A stretch of DNA of 64,000 bases from Paracoccaceae bacterium (GTDB lineage: Bacteria; Pseudomonadota; Alphaproteobacteria; Rhodobacterales; Rhodobacteraceae): NCBI GenBank assembly GCA_028874915.1, contig JAPPHA010000025.1:62001-126000 (forward strand), read 5' to 3'. The notes beneath the pieces were generated by a model that worked only from the letters and a program-made list of their open reading frames with translations, made no database searches and was not told the DNA's origin. A program made the translations under genes and the position numbers. Of this stretch, positions 26,243 to 37,429 are shown in pieces; the stretch's first letter is position 1; every line of letters begins with the position of its first letter.

Positions 26243-27840
26243 CCGGCCCTTCGGCCGCGACAGAAGCCGTTACCGCCCTTCGGGCCGAGGGGATCGGCGT
26301 CGCCTTCGGTGGTGTCCCGGTTCTTGAAGACGTCACCCTCGACATCAAATCCGGCGAAATCCACGGGCTGATCGGCGAGAACGGCGCCGGCAAGTCGACG
26401 CTCGGTAAGGTCTTTGGAGGTTACTATCCGGCGACAGCCGGCCGCCTGGTCGTCTTCGGCCAGCCGGTAACCCGGTGGGACCCTCCGACCGCGCTGGCGA
26501 ACGGTGTCGCCATCATGCACCAGGAACTGCAACTGGTCCCGGAGATGACCGTGGCCGAGAATGTGTTCCTCGGCCTCGAGAACGAGCGTTGGGGCGTGCT
26601 CGCGAAGGACGAAGCGGAACGTCTGGAAGCGCTGATGCGAAGCAGCGGCTTCGCTCTCGACCCGGGGTCGGTGGTCGCCGACCTGCCGATTGCCGAACAA
26701 CAGAAGATCGAGATTCTGCGGGCCCTGGCCCGTGACGCCCGGGTGATCGTCATGGACGAACCGACCTCGTCTCTGTCCAAGGATGAGGTTGGTCAATTGC
26801 ATGAGGCTATGCGGACCCTCCGGGACGAGGGCCGGACAGTCATCTACGTGTCGCACTACCTGGAAGACATACTTGCGGTGACCGATCGGGTCACCGTGCT
26901 CAGGGATGGTGTTCACGTGCGGACTGGACCGACATCTGACGAGACCCGGGGCAGCCTGGTCTCGGCGATGCTGGGTCGGGGCAAGACGGAAACGCCCTTT
27001 CCGGAGAAAGTTCCGCCGGTCGGACGGGAAACGATTCTCGACGTCTCCGAACTCGGAAATGAAGCTGGCGTCCGGGGAGCGTCGCTCACGGTGGGGAAAG
27101 GCGAAATTGTCGGGCTGATAGGCCTCGTCGGCAGCGGTCGCAGCGAAATCGCCCGGGCGATCATCGGTGCCGATCCGGCACGGACCGGCGACGTGATGAT
27201 CGATGGACGCCCCTATCGCCGGCGAACCGTGGCGGAATCGGCGCGACGGGGACTGGTGATGGTTCCGGAGGATCGCCGTCGTCAAGGGTTGGTCATGACC
27301 ATGCGGGTCCGGGCCAACATCACTCTTCCGCATCTGGCCCGGATCTTCCGCACCGGAATGATCCGTTCGGGGAAGGAGCTGTCGCGAACTCGGGAGTTGA
27401 TGGAGTATTTTCGGGTCCGCCCGGCCGATCCGGACGGGGATGTGTCCCGGTTTTCTGGCGGCAACCAACAGAAGGTCCTGTTTGGCAAGTGGCTTGCCGA
27501 GAAGCCGGGGATCGTCATTCTCGACGAGCCGAGTCGGGGCGTCGATGTCGGAGCCCGGGAACGCATTCACCAGGCCATTGCCGAGCTGGCTGCCGGCGGC
27601 ACGGCCATCCTGGTGATTTCGAGCGAGATCAGCGAAGTCCTCGGCCTCGCGCACCGGGCCTATCTGATTGACCGCGGGCGAACCGTCGAGGAAATAGATC
27701 CGGAAGCGCACAGCGAGGCAACGGTCCTTTCGGCCCTGTTCCGCCACCAGGCGGAATCGGACACCGATCCGGGCAAAGGTTCGGCAGCGGGTACACGGAC
27801 CGGAACCGGGGAGGATGACAGGGTGCAGGTAACGGCATGA
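26239..27840 (+). CDS. Sugar-type ABC transporter ATP-binding protein (two ABC domains), apparent CTG start
   Basis: About 533 residues with two nucleotide-binding domains, as in RbsA/XylG/MglA. Domain 1 has Walker A GENGAGKST (codons from 26374); domain 2 has GLVGSGRSEIAR, signature FSGGNQQKVLFGKW and Walker B VILDEPSRG. The first ATG in frame is at 26515, downstream of Walker A, so it cannot be the start. The frame is open back to a stop at 26101 with no ATG, GTG or TTG. A CTG at 26239 overlaps the hyuB stop (CTGA) and has GGAG 8 nt upstream; I take it as the start. It couples to the permease through ATGA. Confidence 0.85.
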   Translation: MTGPSAATEAVTALRAEGIGVAFGGVPVLEDVTLDIKSGEIHGLIGENGAGKSTLGKVFGGYYPATAGRLVVFGQPVTRWDPPTALANGVAIMHQELQLVPEMTVAENVFLGLENERWGVLAKDEAERLEALMRSSGFALDPGSVVADLPIAEQQKIEILRALARDARVIVMDEPTSSLSKDEVGQLHEAMRTLRDEGRTVIYVSHYLEDILAVTDRVTVLRDGVHVRTGPTSDETRGSLVSAMLGRGKTETPFPEKVPPVGRETILDVSELGNEAGVRGASLTVGKGEIVGLIGLVGSGRSEIARAIIGADPARTGDVMIDGRPYRRRTVAESARRGLVMVPEDRRRQGLVMTMRVRANITLPHLARIFRTGMIRSGKELSRTRELMEYFRVRPADPDGDVSRFSGGNQQKVLFGKWLAEKPGIVILDEPSRGVDVGARERIHQAIAELAAGGTAILVISSEISEVLGLAHRAYLIDRGRTVEEIDPEAHSEATVLSALFRHQAESDTDPGKGSAAGTRTGTGEDDRVQVTA

Positions 27841-28772
27841 GTTGGCACGGTGTTCAGCGATTCCTCCAGAACTATGCGGTTCTGATCCTGATCGTTCTCC
27901 TCATGGTGGCCCTTAGCCTTCTCTCCGACAGTTTCCTGACGTTCCGCAATCTCCTGAACATTCTCAACCAGAATGCACCGCTGGCGATCATGGCCTCGGC
28001 GATGACGTTGGTGATCATCGCGGGCGGGTTCGACCTCTCGGTAGGGGCGATCTTCGCCATGGGCGCAGTCTCGTCCGCCTATATCGCACTTCATGTTGAT
28101 CCCTTTCTCGGCCTCTTCATGGCGCCGATCATCGGTCTCGGCCTCGGCATCATCAACGGTTTCGCCATCACGCTTCTCAATGTGCATTCCTTTCTCGCCA
28201 CCATCGCCACCAGCCTGATTTTCAGGGGCGTCGCCATAGTCCTCTCCAACGGGCGGCTGATTCCGGTGCGCATGGACGACTTCACCTGGCTCGGACGCGG
28301 CAAGATCGGTGGCGTCTTTATCGCCGTCTGGATCATGGCCATTTTTGCCGTCGCTCTGAGTTTTGCCCTGACCCGTACAACCTTTGGCCGGCGAGTGTTT
28401 TCCGTCGGTGGCAACGAGGAGGCGGCCATCCTCTCCGGCATCCGGACCCACCGGATCAAGATCGCAACATTTGCCCTCGCGGGTCTCGCTGCCGGTCTGG
28501 CCTCGGCCATCGCCGCTTCGCGGATTTCTCTCGGGCAGGCGTCCGCAGGAACCGGGATGGAACTCCAGGCCATCGCCGCAGTGATCCTGGGAGGAACCAG
28601 CATTTACGGCGGCAAGGGCGCTGTCTGGCGCAGCCTTGCCGGAGTCTTTCTGCTGGCGCTCATCAACAACGGTTTCAACATTCTCAATGCTGACCCCTTC
28701 TACCGGGACCTGACCACCGGATTGATCATTCTTGCCGCCATCGGCATCAGTGCCGGGGGCGCCCGACGCTGA
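27837..28772 (+). CDS. Sugar-type ABC transporter permease
   Basis: A 311-residue inner-membrane permease of the RbsC/XylH type with about 8-10 hydrophobic helices. GGFDLSVGAIFAMGAV is the diagnostic motif near residue 60, and ILGGTSIYGGKGAVWRSLAGV is the conserved late motif. It starts by ATGA overlap with the ATPase gene and should form the channel for the ligand bound by the protein at 21276. It closes the transporter block; the oxoprolinase follows after 183 bp. Confidence 0.92.
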   Translation: MSWHGVQRFLQNYAVLILIVLLMVALSLLSDSFLTFRNLLNILNQNAPLAIMASAMTLVIIAGGFDLSVGAIFAMGAVSSAYIALHVDPFLGLFMAPIIGLGLGIINGFAITLLNVHSFLATIATSLIFRGVAIVLSNGRLIPVRMDDFTWLGRGKIGGVFIAVWIMAIFAVALSFALTRTTFGRRVFSVGGNEEAAILSGIRTHRIKIATFALAGLAAGLASAIAASRISLGQASAGTGMELQAIAAVILGGTSIYGGKGAVWRSLAGVFLLALINNGFNILNADPFYRDLTTGLIILAAIGISAGGARR

Positions 28773-28955
28773 CCCCCGGATAACGCGCATGGCAGCGCAG
28801 ATGGCGTCCGACCCGGGACTTGCCAACCCGACACCTTTCAGTATCAGCGCGCCATGGACGTTCCCGGCGTTGTCCACGCGGGGCGGACTTGGATCGGCGA
28901 ACCTGGCCGGCACCGACGATCGCGTGAAATGGCTGGGATGGGCGGAAGGACGGGA

Positions 28956-31900
28956 ATGACCGACGGGCCGGGAAAGTGGGACTTCTGGATCGACCGGGGC
29001 GGGACGTTTACCGATATCGTTGCGCGGTCTCCCGGCGGTGAGATCATTCCTCACAAACTGCTGTCCGAGAATCCCGAGGCCTATAGGGACGCCGCCATTC
29101 ACGGCATTCGCACGGTCATGGGGCTGGCGAGGGATGATGCGATCCCCACGAGGCAGATCGCCAGCATCAAGATGGGTACGACCGTCGCCACCAACGCCCT
29201 CCTTGAGAGGCAGGGGGAACGGACAGTTCTGGTTACAACCTGCGGCTTCCGGGACGCCTTGGCGATTGGATACCAGGCCCGACCGCAGATCTTTGCCCAG
29301 GAGATCATCAAACCCGAAAGGCTCCATGAATCGGTCATCGAAATCGATGAGAGGGTCCGGGCTGACGGCGTCGTCGAGGTGGTGCCGAATCCGGCGGTCG
29401 TTCGGAGACAGCTCGAGACTGTCTTCGCCTCCGGCATCCGGGGTGTCGCCATCGTCTTCATGCATGCCTACGCCTTTCCGGCCCATGAACGACTTGTTGC
29501 CGACCTGGCACGCGAGATGGGCTTCACCCAGGTGAGCGCAAGCCATGAAGTCTCGCCGCTCATGAAACTGGTCGGGCGGGGCGACACCACGGTGGTCGAC
29601 GCCTATCTGTCGCCGATCATCGCCCGTTATGTCGGCCAGGTCGCTTCCGAACTCGGCCTGACGGGAGCCGAAGGTGAGCCCCGGCTGATGTTCATGATGT
29701 CCTCGGGCGGCCTCACTTCGGCCGATCGGTTTTTGGGCCGGGACGCAATTCTTTCCGGGCCGGCCGGCGGTGTGGTCGGTGCCGTCGAAACCGGCCGCAT
29801 GGCAGGTCACGAGCGAATCATCGGCTTCGACATGGGGGGAACCTCGGCAGACCTGTCCCATTTCAACGGCGTCTACGAACGGGAGTTCGAGACCGAAGTC
29901 GCCGGCGTGCGCATGCGAGCGCCGATGATGCGAATCCACACGATCGCTGCAGGTGGCGGTTCCATCCTGCGCTTCGACGGCAACCGGTACCGGGTCGGAC
30001 CGGGGAGTGCGGGCGCCAATCCGGGACCCCTATGCTACCGGCGAGGCGGCCCGCTCACGGTGACCGACGCCAATGTCATGACTGGACGAATCCGCCCCGA
30101 GACGTTTCCAGCAATTTTCGGCCCCGGCCAGGACCAGCCGCTTGATGCTGAAGGCGTTCGCCGGGCATTCGTGACCCTCGCCCGGGAGATCGCTGACGGA
30201 CGCTGTCCGGAGGCGGTCGCATCCGGATTCCTCGACATCGCTGTCGAGAACATGGTCAACGCCATTCGAAAAATTTCGGTTCAGCGCGGCTATGACGTTA
30301 CCGAATATGCGCTTGTGTGCTTCGGTGGCGCCGCCGGGCAGCATGCCTGCCAGGTAGCCGACAGTCTCGGAATGTCGACGATCCTGATTCACCCGCTGGC
30401 CGGGTTGATGTCCGCCTACGGAATGGGCCTTGCCGACATTCGCGCGAGCCGAACCCGATCGGTCGCGAAACCCATGGACGAGGGGGCCATCGCCGCGCTG
30501 AAACCACTGATCGCCGCAATGGACCGAGAAGTTGCCGGAGACTTGAGGACACAGGGTGTGGCGGAGCGGGACATCCGCCGTACCCGGCGGTTGCACCTGA
30601 AGTATCTGGGGACAGACACCTTTCTTCCGGTCCCGTTTGGCGATCGGGCGACGATGCTCGCGGCTTTCGAGGCGGCCCACCGGAACCGATTCGGTTTCAT
30701 CTACCCCGACACGCCGGTCTTTATCGAAGATGTCTTCGTGGAGGCGGCCGGGGGTGGTGCAGATGTTGACGAAGCCAAGAGCGACGGCGTCACGGAGATC
30801 ACCGATGGCGTCGCTCCGGATCCCGATGGCGTCGGGTCCGTCTTTGTCGGCGGGCGTTGGGTCGATGCGGTGCTCTACGGCCGGCGGGAGTCGCTGACCC
30901 CGGGGCAGCGAATTCAAGGTCCGGCGCTCATCGTCGAGGCGCACCAGACCGTCGTCGTCGAACCCGGCTGGCGGGCCCGACTAACCGAACAAAACCAAAT
31001 CGAACTGGCTCGGACCACGCCCCGGCCCGACCGTCGAGCCATCGGCGCCGATGCCGACCCGGTCATGCTTGAAGTCTTCAACAATCTGTTCATGTCGATT
31101 GCCGAACAGATGGGGGTTGCGCTCCAGAACACGGCCTATTCGGTGAATATCAAGGAACGGCTGGACTTCTCGTGCGCGATCTTCGATCCCGACGGGGCCC
31201 TGGTGGCAAACGCTCCGCACATGCCCGTTCACCTGGGTTCGATGGACCGGTCGGTCGAGACCGTCATCGCCCGGAACCGGGGCCGCATCCGACCTGGCGA
31301 CGTGTTCGCTCTCAACGCGCCGTACAACGGTGGCACCCACCTTCCCGACATCACCGTCGTCACGCCGGTCTTCGACAGGGTCGGTGACCATGTTCTGTTC
31401 TACGTGGCGTCCCGCGGTCATCATGCCGATGTCGGCGGCAAGGCGCCGGGGTCCATGACCCCGAACGCCCGATCGGTGGATGAAGAAGGGGTCCTGCTCG
31501 ATAACGTCGTCATGGTCGACAAGGGAACATTCCGGGAAGCCGATCTTCACCGAGTTCTGACCGATCATCGCTGGCCCTGCCGCAATCCCCAACAGAACAT
31601 TGCCGATCTGAAGGCGCAGATCGCGGCCAACGAGATGGGCGCAAGGGAATTGCACCGGATGGTGGACCACTACGGACTCGACGTGGTTCACGCCTACATG
31701 GGTCACGTTCAGGACAACGCCGAGGAATGCGTCCGCCGGGTCATCGGCGCACTTCACGACTGCGAATACGAGACCCGGACTGATCAGGGTTCGGTCATTC
31801 GGGTGCGAATCTCGGTGGATCGGGATCGACGCACGGCGACCGTCGACTTCTCCGGCACCTCGGAGCAGCAGAGAACCAATTTCAACGCACCGGAACCGGT

Positions 31901-32618
31901 CACCCGGGCCGCCGTTCTCTATGTCTTCCGGTTGATGGTGAACCGCGATATCCCGATCAACGCCGGCTGCCTCAGGCCGGTCCGGATCATCATCCCCAAA
32001 GGCTGCATGCTGAAGCCAAAGTACCCCGCCGCCGTCGTTGCCGGCAATGTCGAGACCTCCCAGCACGTGACCAACACCCTGCTGGGTGCCCTCGGTGCTC
32101 TGGCGAATTCGCAGGGAACGATGAACAACCTGACCTTCGGAAACGACACCTACCAATATTACGAAACCATCTGTTCAGGGGCTCCGGCCGGCCCGGGAAT
32201 CCGCGGTGCCGACGCGGTCCAGGTCCACATGACGAATTCCCGAATGACCGACCCGGAAGTGCTGGAGTTTCGCTTCCCGGTCGTACTCGAGGATTTCTCC
32301 ATTCGCTCCGGATCGGGAGGACGGGGCCAATGGCCGGCCGGTGACGGCACCAGGCGGGTGCTGCGGTTTCTGGAACCCATGGATATGGCAATTCTCAGCT
32401 CTCACCGGACTATTCCGCCCAGAGGATTGGACGGCGGCGGAGAAGGGGCCTGCGGTTCGACATGGATTCGCCGCCAGGACGGCCGCATGGAGGAACTCGC
32501 CGGGTGCGACCAGCGGCCGGTCGACGCCGGCGACGCGGTCATCCTGGAGACGCCGACAGCCGGCGGTTGCGGTCGGCGCGAAACCGGTGCCGGAGTGGGG
32601 ACGGTGACCGGCCGCTGA
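28956..32618 (+). CDS. 5-oxoprolinase-type fused hydantoinase A/B protein
   Basis: About 1220 residues, the length of full ATP-dependent 5-oxoprolinases. Residues 1 to about 690 are HyuA-like, with the [19 protein letters not shown] start typical of 5-oxoprolinase and the later [13 protein letters not shown]. From about residue 700 the HyuB-like half begins ([20 protein letters not shown]) and includes [20 protein letters not shown]. The reaction would be ATP-driven opening of 5-oxo-L-proline to glutamate or a close analogue. GGAAGG precedes the ATG at 28956, better than 28854. It follows the transporter operon that already holds a separate HyuA/HyuB pair. Confidence 0.9.
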   Translation: MTDGPGKWDFWIDRGGTFTDIVARSPGGEIIPHKLLSENPEAYRDAAIHGIRTVMGLARDDAIPTRQIASIKMGTTVATNALLERQGERTVLVTTCGFRDALAIGYQARPQIFAQEIIKPERLHESVIEIDERVRADGVVEVVPNPAVVRRQLETVFASGIRGVAIVFMHAYAFPAHERLVADLAREMGFTQVSASHEVSPLMKLVGRGDTTVVDAYLSPIIARYVGQVASELGLTGAEGEPRLMFMMSSGGLTSADRFLGRDAILSGPAGGVVGAVETGRMAGHERIIGFDMGGTSADLSHFNGVYEREFETEVAGVRMRAPMMRIHTIAAGGGSILRFDGNRYRVGPGSAGANPGPLCYRRGGPLTVTDANVMTGRIRPETFPAIFGPGQDQPLDAEGVRRAFVTLAREIADGRCPEAVASGFLDIAVENMVNAIRKISVQRGYDVTEYALVCFGGAAGQHACQVADSLGMSTILIHPLAGLMSAYGMGLADIRASRTRSVAKPMDEGAIAALKPLIAAMDREVAGDLRTQGVAERDIRRTRRLHLKYLGTDTFLPVPFGDRATMLAAFEAAHRNRFGFIYPDTPVFIEDVFVEAAGGGADVDEAKSDGVTEITDGVAPDPDGVGSVFVGGRWVDAVLYGRRESLTPGQRIQGPALIVEAHQTVVVEPGWRARLTEQNQIELARTTPRPDRRAIGADADPVMLEVFNNLFMSIAEQMGVALQNTAYSVNIKERLDFSCAIFDPDGALVANAPHMPVHLGSMDRSVETVIARNRGRIRPGDVFALNAPYNGGTHLPDITVVTPVFDRVGDHVLFYVASRGHHADVGGKAPGSMTPNARSVDEEGVLLDNVVMVDKGTFREADLHRVLTDHRWPCRNPQQNIADLKAQIAANEMGARELHRMVDHYGLDVVHAYMGHVQDNAEECVRRVIGALHDCEYETRTDQGSVIRVRISVDRDRRTATVDFSGTSEQQRTNFNAPEPVTRAAVLYVFRLMVNRDIPINAGCLRPVRIIIPKGCMLKPKYPAAVVAGNVETSQHVTNTLLGALGALANSQGTMNNLTFGNDTYQYYETICSGAPAGPGIRGADAVQVHMTNSRMTDPEVLEFRFPVVLEDFSIRSGSGGRGQWPAGDGTRRVLRFLEPMDMAILSSHRTIPPRGLDGGGEGACGSTWIRRQDGRMEELAGCDQRPVDAGDAVILETPTAGGCGRRETGAGVGTVTGR

Positions 32619-32808
32619 AACGACACACTATGACTGGTCTCGCCGGACGGAATTGCGGGAGCAAGGACATGCGAACTCCAGTCGGATACATTGAGGTGCC
32701 CAGCCCGCGCGGCGGAAAATCCGGGATTCTCGCTGACCTTTGACCCCGCTTCTCAGGCAGGGAGTAAACGACCGTGAGTTTATCCACCCCGGAAGCGGCA
32801 ACCCCGGT

Positions 32809-34335
32809 TCACCGGTCATTCCCGGTGCCCGCATTTCCCCAACGGTTCATTCCGACGTCCGTGGTGGCGGCACGCAGGTACATCTCCCGATAGAACGGTT
32901 CGAGTCCAGCGGCCGTTTTCTGCAACACGGCCAGGTCGTCGGCATAGGCAAGGGCGAATTCGCGCGCTTCCCCTTTGATGCCCTCTTCGTCGACACTGCA
33001 CACACGCCCGTCGCGCACAAGGATTTGTCCCCCGACCATCGTCATCCGTACCGAGGATCCGTTCTCGCAGTAAACCAGTTGCCTGCGGACATCGTTGAGC
33101 GGTGTGAACGCGATTTCATTCAGGTCAAGCAACGCGATATCGGCTTGGTAACCCGGCGCCAGGGCACCGACAAGTTTCTCGAGCCCCATTGCGCGGGCGC
33201 CACCCCTGAATACGCAGGCGAGTATTTCATCGGCGGCAGGCCAGTTTCCGTATTCCGGATCGGTGATGTTGTGGATCAACCCGGCAACCTTCATCGTGAT
33301 CCACAAGTTGATGCTGTCGTCGGCCAGCGCCTCGTCTGTTCCCAGGCAAACGGGTATGCCGGCATTCCGAATTCTCCGAAACGGCATGATTCCGCTACCA
33401 AGCCGAAGATTGCAGACCGGATTGTGCGCAATGACCGATCCTGCCTCCGCAATCGTGGAGATATCCGCATCATCAAGCCAGATACCGTGAATGACGTTGC
33501 AGCGCTGATCGAGAATGCCCCGGTCGTGGACGTATTGGAGAATGGACCTGCCGAACCGTGAATCGCCGAAGACCCGCTGGGTCCTTGTCTCAAGAATGTG
33601 CATGTAGAAAGGCAGCTCGAGGTTTCGGCTGATATCGGAGAGTGACCCCAGGTAGTCTTCGGTGACCCGGTGCGGCGCAGAGCAGGACACCGCCGCACGA
33701 ATCCGGCCGTCGTGGGTGCAGTTCCAGTTGTCTATCAAGTGTTCGTAGAGAGCGAGAAGTTCGTCGGTTGCAGGAACAGGTGCCGTTTCGAACAGGTGCC
33801 GTTTCTTTGCGGGAAGAAGATCCTTGAGGAATGGATACTTCTCGTATTCGACGATGTTCGGCTGATCGAGCGCCACGGTCGCCCGCAGTCCCGAATCCGA
33901 GTAGGCGGACATGACGGCATCGATGTTACCGGGGCTCGGAAAGGGTACGAAAAACACATCGTCCTGCACCGATGTGATGCCGTGCTTGAGCATCTCGATC
34001 GCACCCAGCATGGTTCGGACATAAACCATGCGATCCGGTGGCAGCGAACCACCCAGGGGTGGCACCTCGTGCAGCATGAAGAGTTCGAGCGGCAGTCCGT
34101 CCAGGCGTCCTTTCATCAGATTGGTCGACGAGTGGAAGTGCCCGTTGATCAATCCCGGTATGGCCAGGAGCCCTCTGCAATCGAGGTCTTCAACGTCCCC
34201 GGTTGCGGGCGTGAACTCCGCACCCGGGTTTACCTCGACGATCTTGTCGTGATCGATCAGGATATTGACTTCGCGACTATTCCGACCGGTCGATTCCGGC
34301 GGAATCATCATCACGTTTCGAAGGAGTTTTCTCAT
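32809..34335 (-). CDS. Amidohydrolase-superfamily protein (cytosine deaminase/TrzA-AtzA-like)
   Basis: About 508 residues. PGLINGHFHSSTNLMKG gives the paired metal-binding His, FYMHILETR the His after strand 5, VIHGIWLDD a further His, and CLGTDEALADDS the metal Asp. This set is typical of deaminases and dechlorinases acting on N-heterocycles or guanidino compounds. It lies about 300 bp downstream of the dihydropyrimidinase-like gene on the same strand, probably within the same regulon. The ATG is at 34335 or 34344. The exact substrate is unknown. Confidence 0.85.
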   Translation of the reverse strand: MRKLLRNVMMIPPESTGRNSREVNILIDHDKIVEVNPGAEFTPATGDVEDLDCRGLLAIPGLINGHFHSSTNLMKGRLDGLPLELFMLHEVPPLGGSLPPDRMVYVRTMLGAIEMLKHGITSVQDDVFFVPFPSPGNIDAVMSAYSDSGLRATVALDQPNIVEYEKYPFLKDLLPAKKRHLFETAPVPATDELLALYEHLIDNWNCTHDGRIRAAVSCSAPHRVTEDYLGSLSDISRNLELPFYMHILETRTQRVFGDSRFGRSILQYVHDRGILDQRCNVIHGIWLDDADISTIAEAGSVIAHNPVCNLRLGSGIMPFRRIRNAGIPVCLGTDEALADDSINLWITMKVAGLIHNITDPEYGNWPAADEILACVFRGGARAMGLEKLVGALAPGYQADIALLDLNEIAFTPLNDVRRQLVYCENGSSVRMTMVGGQILVRDGRVCSVDEEGIKGEAREFALAYADDLAVLQKTAAGLEPFYREMYLRAATTDVGMNRWGNAGTGNDR

Positions 34336-34631
34336 GCCCGGCATCGGCGAACGCTAATGAACAGGCGCGGTCGACCGCTCCGCGGCCGTTGCTGTGAACA
34401 TCGACGGGATTTGCTACCTTGCTGTCGCGTGAAAGCTATCCCTGACCGATCGTCCCTTCTGGCGCCACCCGTATTCATGGTGTCCGCGGAGCGCACCCGT
34501 GCAATGAGTTCACCCTCACAGCCATTGACGAACGCCTGAGCGGGTCCTGACCCGTCACTTTCCGACCCCGGAAGTCGAGTCCCTGCCGCAACCGCGGCAT
34601 TTGAGAACAAGAAATTGTTCCCCTCTTCCCG

Positions 34632-35984
34632 TCAGTGTCGCCGGACAAACGCCGCTGATCCCGGCTCCTGCACGGGCCGGCCGTCTTCTGCAGCCACCTT
34701 GCCTCGGATGATCGAAAGTTCGACCTTGCCGCTGACACTCAGGTCTTCATATGGCGTCCATCCCGATTTCCCGACCAGGTTTTCTGCCTTTATGGTCCAG
34801 TTGTACTCAGGATCGACAATCGTGAAATCCGCATCACTTCCCACCGCGATAACCCCTTTGCGCGGGAACAACCCGTAAAGGATCGCCGGGGATTCCGCGG
34901 TAACTTCCGCAAGGCGGTTCAGTGAAAACGTACCCGACGCAGCGAGATTGAGAAGGAGTGGAACCATCGTTTCGTTACCGGGCAGTCCGGGTTGCCCGTC
35001 CAGAATGTTGTTGCTGCCGCGCCGCTTGAGTGCCGGGTCGACGGGACCGTGGTCCGAACCGACGGTCAGTATGGAGCCATCGGCCATCAACGAACGCAAG
35101 CCGTCCCTGGCGTCCTGCCCCCGCATCGGCGGAGCACAGGATAACCAGGCTCCTCGAACCGCGATGTCTTCGCTTGTGAGGTAGAGATAGTGGGGGCAGG
35201 TTTCTGCCGTGGCATTGACGCCGTCCGCATGGGCTCTCTCTACGAGGGCGACACCAGCCGGTGACGTCACGTGAACAATGTTGACCCGCGTTCCGAAGCG
35301 TGAGGCCAAAAACAGGATCCTGTTGATCGCCTCGAGTTCCACCGTTTCGTTTCGCCACTCCACGAATGCCATGTTGTCGGTCCGGTTGTCCCGCCGGATG
35401 CGTTCCAGGTTGCCGTTCAACAGGTCATTGTTCTCCGCGTGGAACGCCGCCAACCCGTTGAAGGAACCGATCACCCGGAGAGCCTCCGACAAATCGTAGT
35501 CATTGGTCAGGCCGGCCATCGGACAGCCGGTTTCGCAGGTAAATATCTTGAAGGCCGTGCAGCCCTCGTGCCACATGGCCGCGAGACCATGCAGGTTGTC
35601 CGGCGAAACCCCCGCATGCAAGGCGAAGTCTGTGTGAGAGGTGCGTTCCCCCAACCGGGCCTTTTCATTGAAGGTCTCCGCGTCGAGAACCTCCGGTACG
35701 GTGAGCGGCATGTCGATGATCGTCGTTATCCCGCCCGCGACCGCTGACGCCGTGCTGTCGGCGAAGTCAGGATCGGACATGAAGCCGGATTCCCAGAGAT
35801 GGGAGTGCGGATCGATGACTCCGGGCAGGACCGTCAGTCCCCCGACATCCATGGTCCTTGCCGCAGAGCTGACCGGGAGGTTGCGCCCGATGGCGGCGAT
35901 CACGCCGTCCCTGACCAGGATGTCCGCCCGGATGCTTTGGCGCGGTGACACGATCAAACCACCCCGGATGAGGACAGAACTCAT
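34632..35984 (-). CDS. Cyclic amidohydrolase (allantoinase/dihydroorotase/hydantoinase-like)
   Basis: A 450-residue metal-dependent amidohydrolase. [10 protein letters not shown] gives the HxH pair, TAFKIFTC contains the Lys expected to be carbamylated, AAFHAEN and NIVHVTSP give the two later His, and VGSDHGPV the metal Asp. These residues fit allantoinase and related enzymes that open cyclic ureides or lactams. The ATG overlaps the ABC ATPase stop (ATGA), tying hydrolysis directly to import by the amino-acid transporter upstream. Confidence 0.88.
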   Translation of the reverse strand: MSSVLIRGGLIVSPRQSIRADILVRDGVIAAIGRNLPVSSAARTMDVGGLTVLPGVIDPHSHLWESGFMSDPDFADSTASAVAGGITTIIDMPLTVPEVLDAETFNEKARLGERTSHTDFALHAGVSPDNLHGLAAMWHEGCTAFKIFTCETGCPMAGLTNDYDLSEALRVIGSFNGLAAFHAENNDLLNGNLERIRRDNRTDNMAFVEWRNETVELEAINRILFLASRFGTRVNIVHVTSPAGVALVERAHADGVNATAETCPHYLYLTSEDIAVRGAWLSCAPPMRGQDARDGLRSLMADGSILTVGSDHGPVDPALKRRGSNNILDGQPGLPGNETMVPLLLNLAASGTFSLNRLAEVTAESPAILYGLFPRKGVIAVGSDADFTIVDPEYNWTIKAENLVGKSGWTPYEDLSVSGKVELSIIRGKVAAEDGRPVQEPGSAAFVRRH

Positions 35985-36745
35985 GATGAGCGCAGGATCT
36001 TCCTGAGAAACGACCGCGTCCGCTCATGCTTCGGCGAAGAGAACATTTCTTCCGGAGGTGCCTTTTCGACGATGACACCGTCGTCCATGAACATGACCTC
36101 GCGGGCAACATCCCGGGCAAAGTCCATCTCATGGGTCACGACAATCATTGTCATACCTTCATTGGCCAGCTGCCTCATGACCATGAGGACTTCTTCGATG
36201 AGTTCCGGGTCAAGTGCGGACGTTGCCTCGTCGAAGAGCATGACCTTCGGTTCCATCACGAGCGCCCTTGTGATCGCCACGCGCTGTTGCTGGCCGCCGC
36301 TCAGTTGTGCCGGATAGGCATTCAGTTTGTCCGACAGGCCGACCCGTTCAAGCATCTCGGTCGCCCTGTTTTCCGCTTCGGCCCGGCCCATTTGACGCAC
36401 GGCAAGCAGCCCCTCCATGACGTTTGCAAGAGCGGTCTTGTGGGGAAACAGGTTGAACCGCTGGAACACCATGCCGACCTGGGCTCGCATCTTGTTCAGA
36501 TGCCGCTCCTGGACGCGCCGGGACACATTCGGAAGGGCGAAAGGTACGCCGTCCACTTCCACCGATCCGGAGGTGGGAACTTCGAGGTAATTTGTGCAGC
36601 GCAACAGGGTCGATTTTCCCGAGCCGCTCGGACCAATGACCACAAGAGTTTCGCCAGCTTCGATCTCGAGGTTTATGCCACGCAACACCTCGTTATCACC
36701 AAAGGACTTTCGAAGGTTCTTGATCCGGATAACGGGCTCAGGCAT
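35981..36745 (-). CDS. Polar amino-acid-type ABC transporter ATP-binding protein
   Basis: About 254 residues. Walker [15 protein letters not shown]-loop [11 protein letters not shown], signature [15 protein letters not shown] and Walker [15 protein letters not shown] all fit the GlnQ/HisP subfamily. The ATG at 36745 shares a base with the permease stop (TGATG); a GTG one codon earlier is possible. It drives uptake through the permease at 36745-37413. Confidence 0.93.
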   Translation of the reverse strand: MPEPVIRIKNLRKSFGDNEVLRGINLEIEAGETLVVIGPSGSGKSTLLRCTNYLEVPTSGSVEVDGVPFALPNVSRRVQERHLNKMRAQVGMVFQRFNLFPHKTALANVMEGLLAVRQMGRAEAENRATEMLERVGLSDKLNAYPAQLSGGQQQRVAITRALVMEPKVMLFDEATSALDPELIEEVLMVMRQLANEGMTMIVVTHEMDFARDVAREVMFMDDGVIVEKAPPEEMFSSPKHERTRSFLRKILRSS

Positions 36746-37413
36746 CACTCAAGCCCTTGCGACCGTCTCAGCGACCGCTCAAGCCATACCGCTCCCTGTG
36801 CAATAACGGCATTGAGGCAATAGTAGACGACGCCAATCGCAACATAAGCCTCAATTGGCCGGAAAGTCACTCCAACGATCTGCTGTGCTACCCTTGTCAA
36901 TTCGGCGACCGAAATCGTCGACAATAGCGAGGTACCCTTGACGAGATTGGTGAACTCCCCGGCAGCCGGTGGCACGACAAGCAAGGCGGCCTGTGGCAGG
37001 GTTATTCGCCACATGGTTTGACCGTAGCTCATTCCGAGGGATCGACCCGCTTCGGTCTGTCCCCGGTCCACCCCCATGATTCCTGCGCGGAAAATCTCGG
37101 CAAGATAGCCACCGCTATTAATGCCGAGTGCAACCACCGCGGCAGTCGGTGCCGACAAGTTCACTCCGAATGCCGGCATGCCGAAGTAGACGAAAAAGAT
37201 CTGGATCAGGGCCGGAGTCCCGCGAATGGCATCAATGTAGCCGCGTGCGAGCCATCTCAGCAAAGCGACGTGAGAAATCCGGCAAAGCGCCATGAACATC
37301 CCTATCGCCACCGCCAGAGCAAGCGATGTCAGCGAATAGAAGATGGTAGCCTTGGCGCCTCGCCAGAAATCGGGGAGATACTCGACGATAAGGTCGAAAT
37401 CGAAACCCGACAC
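36745..37413 (-). CDS. Polar amino-acid-type ABC transporter permease
   Basis: A 222-residue HisM/GlnP-type permease with about five membrane helices. [19 protein letters not shown] and [20 protein letters not shown] (EAA motif contacting the ATPase) are diagnostic. It starts with GTG at 37413. Only one permease gene is present, so the channel is probably a homodimer. It lies 16 bp downstream of the binding-protein gene. Confidence 0.92.
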   Translation of the reverse strand: MSGFDFDLIVEYLPDFWRGAKATIFYSLTSLALAVAIGMFMALCRISHVALLRWLARGYIDAIRGTPALIQIFFVYFGMPAFGVNLSAPTAAVVALGINSGGYLAEIFRAGIMGVDRGQTEAGRSLGMSYGQTMWRITLPQAALLVVPPAAGEFTNLVKGTSLLSTISVAELTRVAQQIVGVTFRPIEAYVAIGVVYYCLNAVIAQGAVWLERSLRRSQGLE

Positions 37414-37429
37414 GACAGATCACCCGGCG

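Noticed and set aside
27660-29939. A 759-codon minus-strand frame
   Set aside because: Antisense to the ABC permease and oxoprolinase genes; Asp/His/Gly-rich shadow composition and no domain.
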